Origin: an uncultured Porphyromonadaceae bacterium
GTDB lineage: Bacteria > Bacteroidota > Bacteroidia > Bacteroidales > Muribaculaceae
Assembly: GCA_905193395.1 (NCBI GenBank)
Contig: CAJJOO010000069.1
Coordinates: forward strand, 1 to 7,279
DNA length: 7,279 nucleotides
Reading direction: 5' to 3'
The stretch's first letter is position 1; every line of letters starts with the position of its first letter. Position numbers and translations under genes: made by a program. Below the pieces are notes generated by a model, which did no database searches, had not been told where the DNA came from, and was given only the letters and a program-made list of their open reading frames with translations. Of the stretch, positions 1 through 6,641 are shown piece by piece.

Positions 1-76
1 CGGCATCGGCAAGAGCGTCGACACCTTTCTTGAGGTCTTCGCGTGCAGCGGTTGTGAATTTTATTTCTTTAGCCAT
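1..76 (-). CDS. groL: GroEL (Hsp60) chaperonin, N-terminal fragment
   Basis: This is the start of the 60-kDa chaperonin, the ATP-driven double-ring cage that folds cytosolic proteins together with GroES. Only 25 complete codons are inside the window; the reading frame is open and leaves through the left edge. The visible protein begins MAKEIKF and continues with an AARxxLKKGVDxLADA segment, which matches the first equatorial-domain helix of GroEL in Bacteroidetes and other bacteria. The ATG at 76 is chosen because MAK is the usual GroEL N-terminus. It lies 37 bases after the groES stop on the same strand with no terminator between them, so the two form the standard groESL operon. No Shine-Dalgarno sequence precedes it; the leader is AT-rich, as is normal in Bacteroidetes. 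The identification is strong despite the short length because groES is immediately upstream. Confidence 0.95.
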   Translation of the reverse strand, partial: MAKEIKFTTAAREDLKKGVDALADA

Positions 77-113
77 GACTAAGTTATCAGATTAAGAGAG
101 TTAGAAAGGATGA

Positions 114-389
114 TTATTTTTCGACAACAGCGAGAACTTCGTTCTGACGCATGATGAGGACTTTTTCGCCGCCGAAATCGATTTCGGTGCCGGCATATTT
201 TCCGTAGAGGACTTCATCGCCGGGTTTGAGAATCATTTCCTCGTCCTTTGTGCCGTTAGCGACAGCCTCGATGACTCCACGGAGGGGGTTTTCCTTGGCC
301 GAATCAGGGATGATGATACCCGAGGCCGTAACTTCCTCGGCTTCGGTGGGGCGGATGATCACCCGGTCGGCAAGTGGTTTCAGTTTCAT
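114..389 (-). CDS. groES: GroES (Hsp10) co-chaperonin
   Basis: GroES is the heptameric lid of the GroEL chamber in the cytosol. At 91 residues it has the usual family length. It begins MKLKPLADRVIIRP, the classic first beta strand. The mobile loop (about residues 16-34) carries the G-I-I-I hydrophobic contact at 24-27, followed by PDSAKENP, which docks on the GroEL apical domain. Then come the PGDEVLYGKYAGTEI core at about 56-70 and a C-terminal strand ending in NEVLAVVEK. Nothing is missing or truncated. The start at 389 gives the expected N-terminus; no Shine-Dalgarno sequence is seen, as expected for Bacteroidetes. It is the first gene of groES-groEL, followed 37 bases later by groEL. Its 125-base upstream gap holds a sigma-54-like promoter element at 445-460 and a palindrome at 473-487, while no CIRCE element (the HrcA operator) was found. 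Identity is essentially certain. Confidence 0.98.
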   Translation of the reverse strand: MKLKPLADRVIIRPTEAEEVTASGIIIPDSAKENPLRGVIEAVANGTKDEEMILKPGDEVLYGKYAGTEIDFGGEKVLIMRQNEVLAVVEK

Positions 390-444
390 AGTCGTAGTTA
401 TTAATTCTTTTATGTGTTGATTAAATATATTCTACAATGCAATA

Positions 445-460
445 TGCACAGACTGTGCCA
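445..460 (-). promoter_or_regulatory. Candidate sigma-54 (-24/-12) promoter for groES-groEL
   Basis: On the minus strand this reads TGGCACAGTCTGTGCA. It matches the RpoN consensus TGGCAC-N5-TTGCW except for GTGC in place of TTGC. The invariant GG (459-458) and GC (447-446) are separated by exactly 10 bases, as sigma-54 requires. The predicted start would be near 434, giving a leader of about 45 bases before the groES ATG. The housekeeping alternative is weaker: TATATTTA at 429-422 is one mismatch from TAnnTTTG but has no TTTG box 19-21 bases upstream. One caution is that the inner 13 bases form a perfect palindrome, so the match could instead be a protein-binding operator. The match is seen directly; use by RpoN is inferred. 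Confidence 0.6.
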
Positions 461-472
461 AAAAGCGGGGTT

Positions 473-487
473 GTGACAAAGTGTCAC
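473..487. promoter_or_regulatory. Palindrome upstream of groES, possible operator
   Basis: GTGACA-AAG-TGTCAC is a perfect 6-base inverted repeat around a 3-base centre. It lies 28 bases after the alpha-2-macroglobulin stop and is centred about 46 bases upstream of the start predicted for the sigma-54-like groES promoter. The wider TTGTGA...TCACC context recalls Rex or Crp half-sites, but its 7-base spacing and odd centre do not fit their 6-base spacers. It could instead be a weak hairpin ending the alpha-2-macroglobulin transcript: on the minus strand a TTTTT run follows, but only after 8 intervening bases. The repeat is certain; its role is not known. Confidence 0.4.
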
Positions 488-515
488 CAATTAAACATAG
501 GCGACAGCCAAAAGT

Positions 516-3500
516 TCAATTAACAGTGATTCTGAATGATGAGGAACGTGCGTTGATTTCGGGGGCATACTGGCTCTGGACCGTGACGGGACCTGCGGCG
601 AAGGAACCGGAGATGGCAGCCGTGGCATCGTAGGTTATCATATAGGTACCGGCGGGGAGATATGAGATGTAGAACGTGGTCTGAGTGTCGGACGGCACGC
701 GGTAGTAGCCGAGACCCTGGGCCCACAGGAACGAAGGCATCTGTGTGACGGGTTCGAGGGCGGCGGGACGATTGTCGGTCAGCGTGACATACTCAAGGTC
801 GCGGGAGACGACAAGTTTCAACTGGACACGGACTTGCTGACCGGGGGCGAAGGAGTCGGTTACCACCCAGTCGTCGCCATCGGCAACGAGGAAGCGGCGG
901 TCGACGGAAATCTGACCGGACGAGGAGGCGGCCACACTGTCGAGTGTAACCGTGCCTACCGATGTGACTGAGCCGTAGGCCACGCCGTCGCCGCGAGGAC
1001 GAACGACGGAAATGGAGGTGGCGCCGTTGCCGCCCGGGATTACCTGCGAGAATGTTCCTGTGGCATATTCCGCCTTGTCAATCGTCAGGGGATGACCGTT
1101 GACGTTGACGACGGCATCGCCGGCAGTGATGGAAGTCCAGGGGGTGCCGGTTGACAAAATGGCATAGACTAAGGAAGTCGGATTCCATGTGCAGAGGTCG
1201 TCGGCAACCTGAGTGTGGAGGACGAGCCACTGTTTCATGGCATCGAGTTCGTCGGTACGCGGGTCGATGAGTGCGAAGGCCGTGAGAATCGTGGAGTAAG
1301 CGTCAACATAGTTAACGGATGGGAAGGAGATTCCGGCGAGGGGACTCTTGACCTCGAACTGGCGGATGGAGGCGATAATCTGTTTGGCCACGGCCTTGTT
1401 GCCGAGGTAATGCAGCATGAGGGCGGTGCGGGCCTTGCGCTCGGTTGAGTATTTGCGCCAGTCGCGGATAGCAGTCTGGACGGCATTATCTATGGCCTGC
1501 TGTGCGTCGACGGATGCCGGGGCTCGGTCGGGGAACATGGAGTGGATATAGGCCAAATCAAAGCCGGAAAGGAAGCGTTCACCTTCATAATTAATGTCGA
1601 TGAAAGTCAAAGCACCGTCTATCATGTCACCGAGAAGAGATTCGTCGAGGATGCCCATGCGGTTGAGGCGGCCGAAATTGTCAAGAATACACATAGTGGC
1701 CCATGCGCTTGGCGAGTCGGACCAGGAAGCCCAGCGGAAGCCGCCGTCGGAATCCTGCAGACGACGAAGAACCTTGACAGCAGCGGAAATGGCCCGGTCA
1801 ATTTCCTTCTTATCGAAGGAGGTGTAGAGCGACTGCATGCGTTCGGTCTGCGACGAGGCTGCCCGAGCCCAGGGAGTGCTGTTGATTCCGGTGAGTTTAA
1901 TGGACTCATTCTTATAGAGGTCGGAAACCAGAGCGGAGTCTGCGGGATTATCGTGCCAGCGGGTCAGCGTCCGGGGAACTTCGGGATAAGAGCGTCCGAT
2001 ACCGCGGGCCACGAGAGCGCCGAAAATGTTGCGGGAAGCACCGATTGAGGTCCGGCACTTGTCATAATAAAGAGTCGGGAGAGACTTAACGACGTCCCAG
2101 ACGGGGTTTGCCGTGTATTGCAAAACGGTGAGGCGGTCGGGGCTTGCGGGCAGATTGACAGAGAAGTCGGGATTGCTGTCGGTGAGATAGAACAGGTGGC
2201 TGTCGACCACGGTAATACCCGATTCAAGAACGGGGATAATGTCCTGCTGACCGTCGGAGAAAGATTCCGAAACGACCTTGACGCGGCTGCCGAGCGCCGT
2301 AACGGCAACCGGGACAGTGACGGGTGCGTTGACAACAACCGACGAGTGAGGCGCCAGGACGAGGTGCTGTTCAGTCGATGAGAATACGGAATCCGGAGTG
2401 AAGAATTCGGCAGAGAATACCACCGAAAGGGAATCGGCCGAGTTATTGTAAACCGTGGATGCGATGGAGGCCTTGTCGCCTTCGCGGAGGAAACGCGGCA
2501 GGTTGGGCTGTACCATCAGCGATTTTGACGAAACGGCGTAACGGGAAAGCGAAGCCGTGTTGAGAGAATCAGTCCAGGCGAAGGCACGGAATGCGAGCGA
2601 ACCGATGTATTGCGGTACGTCGAACTCGATAACGGCCGAACCGTCGGGAGCGAAAGAGAGGTCCGGTTTCCAGAGCAACTGGTAGGTCTGGCCGTCGCGG
2701 AGGGGAACCGAGGAGTCATTTCCGGAAGCGCTGGCGGCAGACTTAGCCATCGGAGCGGAAAGGTCGTTTACAGCCGGGGCGGCGGCGTCCATTTCAACAG
2801 CAGCCTCCTCGACAGGAGCAGCGGCACTTACTCCCATAGCACTTGTAACTAATGCAGCACGGGCGGAGGCGCCGACATGCTCGGCGCGCATAACTATGCG
2901 GTATACACCGTCCATAGGGAATCTGCCGATATGATTCAGTCCGTAAGTATCATAATTAAACTGGGGTAAGATGAAACCATCAAAGGAATCATTATAGGGT
3001 GTGGGCTTGAATGCGACACTCTCGTAATAAGGGCTGGACGGAGCCCATTTAAAAGACGTAAACCAAGAAGGAGGATTTGACCAATAAAAATGCTGTTCCG
3101 GGACAGATGCGCCTTGCGAAATAAAGGAATCCAAGGCTCGGTTATAGGCAGTAGCAATCAAACCGCCGGAGACAGGCGTGCCGTCGGGATTTCTGAATAC
3201 CAGTTTCCAGGCTTCGTGATTGCCCGGGGTGATGTTGTCGCGCCAGGTCTCCACGGACAGTGTATACTGATAATTGCTGGGACGGACCAAGGCGGTCGAT
3301 TCATGATAGAATCTGTATGAGTGATAGGCAATGACCTTGACATCAAGATAGTCAACTCCGTCAGGCATCGTGCAGGTAATCTTATTGAAGCCGGCCTTTA
3401 AACGCCGTGGTTCAATAAGGGGCTTCTCTTGGCAGTATGTGGTGTAGACATAGGCATAGCAGTCGACAGGCACACCGACCATGAAAGAAGCGGATTTACC

Positions 3501-5972
3501 GTCAACATCCACCTTATTAAAATTTTCGGGAATGATGATTTTAATAGACTCGGGAACCTTATTGCGGGCAACAGAGTAAAGGCTGAAGCGCACAGAGACT
3601 GAATCGCAGAGGAGAGTGTCGACGGGGATGATTGAGAGAGAATAGGCTGCAACATCGAGTTTTGAGAAATCGACGGGAAAGCCGGCGGTATCAAGGCGGC
3701 AGGTGCCGGAACGGACTTCCTTCTTGTCGCGCGACAAAGTCCAGCGGACATCCAGGGAGACCTTGCGACATTCAACATTCATGGCGTAAATAGGCAGGGA
3801 GGTGAGCGAGTCGGCATTTACGTTGCTGCCGAGATTAGCAGTCTCAAGCCAATACTGTTTGCCAACGGCAAGGAAAGTCGAAGCCGAAGCAGTCTCGGCT
3901 GCGGAAGTCGTGACAAGGACAGAGACATCGTAGTAATAGGAACCGTCAAATTGAGACTTCGGCACGGTGTAGCGGAAAGTGCCGTCAGCGAAGGTTTTGG
4001 TGGTAAAAGAAAGTCTCTTGGACGTGGAACTTCCGGGGAATTCGTAACTGAAAAATTTTGAAGATGATGCAGAGATTTCAACTGCAGCATCCTCGACGGG
4101 GATGCCCGTATAGGTGATGGCATGGCCCTTGATAAGGACGCTGTCGACAACAACCGAAGCGGAAAGGGAATCGATGCGGAACACAGGAGCCTTGAATTCG
4201 GAGACTAAGAACGAAGCCTGTTCTTCATATACGTTATCTTCATCGTCTGAATATGCGTATATACTCCAGCGTCCGGCCAGACGGTCAGTGGGAATCTCGA
4301 AAGAGCCTGAGGCACGGCCATGGCTATCAGTCACGACAGATAGCGAATCAACTTTCTTCCAGTTGGCATCACGTAATTCTACTGTTAACTTCTGGGAAGG
4401 GAGGCACTTGGTATCATTGAGCGCGAGATCTGCCCGATATGCGACCAATGCCCATTCAACATTGTCTCCGGGACGATACAGCGGACGTGAGAAAGTAAAT
4501 GAAATGGAATTCTCTACATTCGTGGGGGTACTTCTACGGTAATAATCGGAAAATGCATATTCCTCATCGGAGATGGGATAAAAAACTCCATCGTGTTCGA
4601 CACCAAGATAGAAGGTTGAATCATTGGATTTGATATCTTCGGGAATTTCATAGCGGACCAAGCCATTGCTGTCGGTTTTGCCGAATTTATAGATTACTTC
4701 TCCTTTCCAATATCCAAGAACGGATATTCCTTGAATGGGCTTGCCGGTTTCGGAAGAAACCACGGCTACAGAAAAGTATTTACCATATTGGAGAGTCTCG
4801 ATACGCCAGGGTAAGGCAAGAATGATATCCGGCAAACTGATACGTTTGCCATCTATAAGGCCATAAAGCATGTATGTACCGGCGGGTAGAACGACTTCAA
4901 GGCTGTCAGAGACGTAACATGAATCGTTATCGGCCCGGAACGTGCGGGAAAGCGAGAAATCATTTTTCGTTTTATACCGTTGGGGCAGATTGTCATCGTA
5001 AGGCCTGATAAGGAAGCCGGCGGAAGAAACGTTACGACCTTCCACATGCAGCATAGCCGGTTTGCCGGGACGCAATGTATTGTCAAGGCGGACCTTAACC
5101 GTAGGTCGCTCAACCCTATCGATCATCTCCTTGACCTGCTCGACAAAGGGGCTATTGCTGTTGCGTTTTACATAATCGCGCATCATTCTGACAATCATAG
5201 ACTTGTTCGGGTCGCTGTTTCGCATTTCGGAAGCGTAACGAAGCAGCAGATAAGCGCCGACATCGCCATCTGGAAAGCGTCGGATGCAGGAAAGAAGGGT
5301 GTCCTGTGGCTGTTTGCCGGCCCATACTGCCCATTCGAGCGAACCGGGGCTTGTGGCACGGTATATTTCGGCAGAGAGCGCTTCGGCCTGAGAGTGCCTA
5401 TCCACAGCATTATAATAGTTCATGGCCTGGGAATAGGTGAAATCGCGCAGGCGAGGGTACCACATTGCTGATTCAGCGGGCACGGAAATTATTTGCGAAT
5501 AATCCGAAAGCGGAGTATTGCCGGCAGAGGCGCTGAGACGCAGGCCCTCGGTGACGAGTGAATCGACACACATGGCAAACTGCTTCGCGCTCCACAGCGA
5601 CATGTCGGCGGGGAAGGGATAGAGCGGCGCGTCAATTTTCCGATATTTATAGGAGTCGTCCATATAGATACGGCTCACAAGCGAGGCCTGATACAAAGTC
5701 ATGAGTCCGCGCACGGCGGGATCGTTTATCCCGGCAGCCACAGAATCGATAAAGTGGGGCAGGGTGAAGGCGCGGTTGCGGTCAATCTCAATCTCGGCGT
5801 TCACAATCTGCATTGTGGCCTGCATGCGCAGGAGCGGGGACGTCGATGGAGTTTCCAGTACGGTTTTCGCGCTGTCGATCACGGTGACAGGGAAGGCGAA
5901 ATCGGGAGCGTCGACCGCGGCGGCCGAGGAGATGGCCAGCGCGGCGGCGAGCGGGAACAACATTCGTTTCAT
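516..5972 (-). CDS. Exported alpha-2-macroglobulin family protein, thioester-less
   Basis: This is a bacterial alpha-2-macroglobulin (A2M), a large multidomain envelope protein related to animal protease traps and to E. coli YfhM and YfaS. At 1818 residues it has the expected length for Bacteroidetes A2Ms. Residues 1-19 are a Sec signal peptide (KR, hydrophobic core, AAA before Val20). No lipobox cysteine follows, so it should be soluble in the periplasm or secreted. Residues 50-290 are mainly helical. Macroglobulin domains follow: one near 390-470; MG2 near 493-590 with the hallmark SRPLYRPGDNVEW; more MG domains from 594; a bait-region-like domain near 900-1100 with an Ala-rich stretch; the A2M core domain near 1100-1250 with LPRFLREGDKASI; an alpha/alpha-toroid near 1287-1612 including DSDGGFRWASW; and a C-terminal MG domain with YLPAGTYMITY and AGPVTVQSQYAPE. 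At the thioester site C1306 is kept but CxEQ has become CRTS, so no thioester can form. pbpC, the frequent partner of the YfhM type, is not adjacent. It has its own promoter at 6010-6041. The family is certain; the target is unknown. Confidence 0.93.
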   Translation of the reverse strand: MKRMLFPLAAALAISSAAAVDAPDFAFPVTVIDSAKTVLETPSTSPLLRMQATMQIVNAEIEIDRNRAFTLPHFIDSVAAGINDPAVRGLMTLYQASLVSRIYMDDSYKYRKIDAPLYPFPADMSLWSAKQFAMCVDSLVTEGLRLSASAGNTPLSDYSQIISVPAESAMWYPRLRDFTYSQAMNYYNAVDRHSQAEALSAEIYRATSPGSLEWAVWAGKQPQDTLLSCIRRFPDGDVGAYLLLRYASEMRNSDPNKSMIVRMMRDYVKRNSNSPFVEQVKEMIDRVERPTVKVRLDNTLRPGKPAMLHVEGRNVSSAGFLIRPYDDNLPQRYKTKNDFSLSRTFRADNDSCYVSDSLEVVLPAGTYMLYGLIDGKRISLPDIILALPWRIETLQYGKYFSVAVVSSETGKPIQGISVLGYWKGEVIYKFGKTDSNGLVRYEIPEDIKSNDSTFYLGVEHDGVFYPISDEEYAFSDYYRRSTPTNVENSISFTFSRPLYRPGDNVEWALVAYRADLALNDTKCLPSQKLTVELRDANWKKVDSLSVVTDSHGRASGSFEIPTDRLAGRWSIYAYSDDEDNVYEEQASFLVSEFKAPVFRIDSLSASVVVDSVLIKGHAITYTGIPVEDAAVEISASSSKFFSYEFPGSSTSKRLSFTTKTFADGTFRYTVPKSQFDGSYYYDVSVLVTTSAAETASASTFLAVGKQYWLETANLGSNVNADSLTSLPIYAMNVECRKVSLDVRWTLSRDKKEVRSGTCRLDTAGFPVDFSKLDVAAYSLSIIPVDTLLCDSVSVRFSLYSVARNKVPESIKIIIPENFNKVDVDGKSASFMVGVPVDCYAYVYTTYCQEKPLIEPRRLKAGFNKITCTMPDGVDYLDVKVIAYHSYRFYHESTALVRPSNYQYTLSVETWRDNITPGNHEAWKLVFRNPDGTPVSGGLIATAYNRALDSFISQGASVPEQHFYWSNPPSWFTSFKWAPSSPYYESVAFKPTPYNDSFDGFILPQFNYDTYGLNHIGRFPMDGVYRIVMRAEHVGASARAALVTSAMGVSAAAPVEEAAVEMDAAAPAVNDLSAPMAKSAASASGNDSSVPLRDGQTYQLLWKPDLSFAPDGSAVIEFDVPQYIGSLAFRAFAWTDSLNTASLSRYAVSSKSLMVQPNLPRFLREGDKASIASTVYNNSADSLSVVFSAEFFTPDSVFSSTEQHLVLAPHSSVVVNAPVTVPVAVTALGSRVKVVSESFSDGQQDIIPVLESGITVVDSHLFYLTDSNPDFSVNLPASPDRLTVLQYTANPVWDVVKSLPTLYYDKCRTSIGASRNIFGALVARGIGRSYPEVPRTLTRWHDNPADSALVSDLYKNESIKLTGINSTPWARAASSQTERMQSLYTSFDKKEIDRAISAAVKVLRRLQDSDGGFRWASWSDSPSAWATMCILDNFGRLNRMGILDESLLGDMIDGALTFIDINYEGERFLSGFDLAYIHSMFPDRAPASVDAQQAIDNAVQTAIRDWRKYSTERKARTALMLHYLGNKAVAKQIIASIRQFEVKSPLAGISFPSVNYVDAYSTILTAFALIDPRTDELDAMKQWLVLHTQVADDLCTWNPTSLVYAILSTGTPWTSITAGDAVVNVNGHPLTIDKAEYATGTFSQVIPGGNGATSISVVRPRGDGVAYGSVTSVGTVTLDSVAASSSGQISVDRRFLVADGDDWVVTDSFAPGQQVRVQLKLVVSRDLEYVTLTDNRPAALEPVTQMPSFLWAQGLGYYRVPSDTQTTFYISYLPAGTYMITYDATAAISGSFAAGPVTVQSQYAPEINARSSSFRITVN

Positions 5973-6008
5973 AACTTGATGTATGTCTGGGGTTAGTTAT
6001 ATACGGAT

Positions 6009-6053
6009 ACAAAAATAAGAGGAAATTCCGCGGCATGCAAGGAAATCTCCTCT
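6009..6053 (-). terminator. Intrinsic terminator after the PepSY-like lipoprotein gene
   Basis: On the minus strand, AGAGGAGATTTCC (6053-6041) pairs with GGAATTTCCTCT (6029-6018) across an 11-base loop. The stem has 12 pairs including one G-U wobble, plus one bulged T. It is followed directly by the U-rich tract TATTTTTGT. It begins 28 bases after the stop of the lipoprotein gene, the normal position for a terminator. The U-tract is also the -7 box of the downstream promoter. Confidence 0.75.
6010..6041 (-). promoter_or_regulatory. Bacteroidetes-type promoter of the A2M gene
   Basis: The -7 box TATTTTTG (6017-6010) is a perfect match to the Bacteroidetes TAnnTTTG consensus. Twenty bases upstream is CTTG (6041-6038), three of four matches to the -33 TTTG box, and consensus spacing is about 19-21. 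Transcription would start near 6000-6005, leaving a leader of about 30 bases before the ATG at 5972. The element overlaps the terminator of the upstream lipoprotein gene, and the same T-run serves both signals. Confidence 0.7.
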
Positions 6054-6081
6054 AATTATGACAATATTACGGGACAAAGGT

Positions 6082-6510
6082 TTAACGGGCAGTCTGGGTG
6101 ACGCGGCCGGTGGAAATGTTGTATGTAAGGTCCTGGTTGAGCAATGTCAACTGATAATAACGTGCGTCGCGCGCCACGGTGAAAACACTGCCGGATAGTC
6201 CGCCACTCTCGAGATATTGATACAGTGGCGTAGGCATGTTGTCGTAGATGAAGATTTCGGGCAGCGGCAGGCCGTTGCCGTTGACCGAGGTCCAGGTGCC
6301 GGTGGTGTCGAAGTTGATTGTGGGGCCGTTGCGCACAATCACTTCATAACCATGTCCGGGGACGGAAGTGAAGGAGGAAACTCCGCTGCCGGGCCAGTAA
6401 CGGGAGATGAAAGTGGCCATGGAGTCGGGGAGTTTCGAGAAATCGTCGTTGTCGGAGCAGCCCCAGACACAGAGGGCAAAGAGGGGTATGAGAAGCAGAA
6501 GACGTCGCAT
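6082..6510 (-). CDS. PepSY-like lipoprotein with two tandem repeats
   Basis: This is a 142-residue envelope lipoprotein. MRRLLLLIPLFALCVWGC is a lipoprotein signal peptide with the lipid-bearing cysteine at C18. The following residues, SDNDDF, resemble the acidic export signal that sends Bacteroidetes lipoproteins to the cell surface. The mature part looks like the PepSY-like family (Pfam PF11396, labelled putative beta-lactamase-inhibitor-like). Residues 27-76 have the typical LPxxMxxFIxxxWPG, then GYEVIVRNGPTINFDTTGTW. Residues 92-139 look like a diverged second copy with MPTPLYQYL, YYQLTLLNQDLTYNISTGRV. PepSY domains are known as inhibitory propeptides of M4 peptidases, but the function of this lipoprotein family is unknown. 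The gene is bounded by the htpG terminator upstream and its own downstream, so it is probably monocistronic. A TATATTGA near 6538-6531 could be a poor -7 box, without a convincing -33 box. Family assignment is from motif recognition only. Confidence 0.8.
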   Translation of the reverse strand: MRRLLLLIPLFALCVWGCSDNDDFSKLPDSMATFISRYWPGSGVSSFTSVPGHGYEVIVRNGPTINFDTTGTWTSVNGNGLPLPEIFIYDNMPTPLYQYLESGGLSGSVFTVARDARYYQLTLLNQDLTYNISTGRVTQTAR

Positions 6511-6564
6511 ATCGTTTCAGATTTAATCTTTCAATATAACATGCGGAACGGCGGGCGTGTTCAC

Positions 6565-6601
6565 GAAAAAGGCCTGCCGCATACGGTGGTAAGCGGCAGG
6601 C
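6565..6601 (-). terminator. Strong intrinsic terminator of htpG
   Basis: On the minus strand, GCCTGCCGC (6601-6593) pairs perfectly with GCGGCAGGC (6580-6572) across a 12-base loop. Within the loop, TAC and GTA can add three further pairs. The stem is followed by CTTTTT (6571-6566). It begins 40 bases after the htpG stop. This is a textbook Rho-independent terminator and separates htpG from the lipoprotein gene. Confidence 0.92.
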
Positions 6602-6641
6602 ACGGAATTATGTCGGAAATTGTATGAATCGGCCAGCGGAA

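Noticed and set aside
422..429. Housekeeping -7 box for groES (TATATTTA)
   Set aside because: It has one mismatch to TAnnTTTG and no TTTG-like -33 box at 18-21 bases spacing. It is weaker than the sigma-54-like element, though not excluded.
473..487. Strong intrinsic terminator for the A2M gene
   Set aside because: The stem is only 6 pairs, and the TTTTT run starts 8 bases after it rather than directly adjacent, so it is kept as a palindrome of unknown role instead.
390..515. CIRCE/HrcA operator upstream of groES
   Set aside because: The TTAGCACTC-N9-GAGTGCTAA pattern is not present. The palindromes here are shorter, with different arms and spacing.
1542..2048. Plus-strand open frame of 168 codons inside the A2M gene
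   Set aside because: It is antisense to the toroid domain of a clearly real gene, its product resembles no known family, and it has no promoter or leader. It is a shadow of the coding frame.
4980..5471. Plus-strand open frame of 163 codons inside the A2M gene
   Set aside because: Antisense to the N-terminal part of the A2M gene. The product has no recognisable domain, signal peptide or conserved motif, and the opposite strand codes convincingly.
6217..6627. Plus-strand open frame of 136 codons over the lipoprotein gene and htpG terminator
   Set aside because: It runs through a strong terminator hairpin and antisense to a lipoprotein with a clear signal peptide. The Gly/Val/Asp-rich product looks like an antisense shadow.
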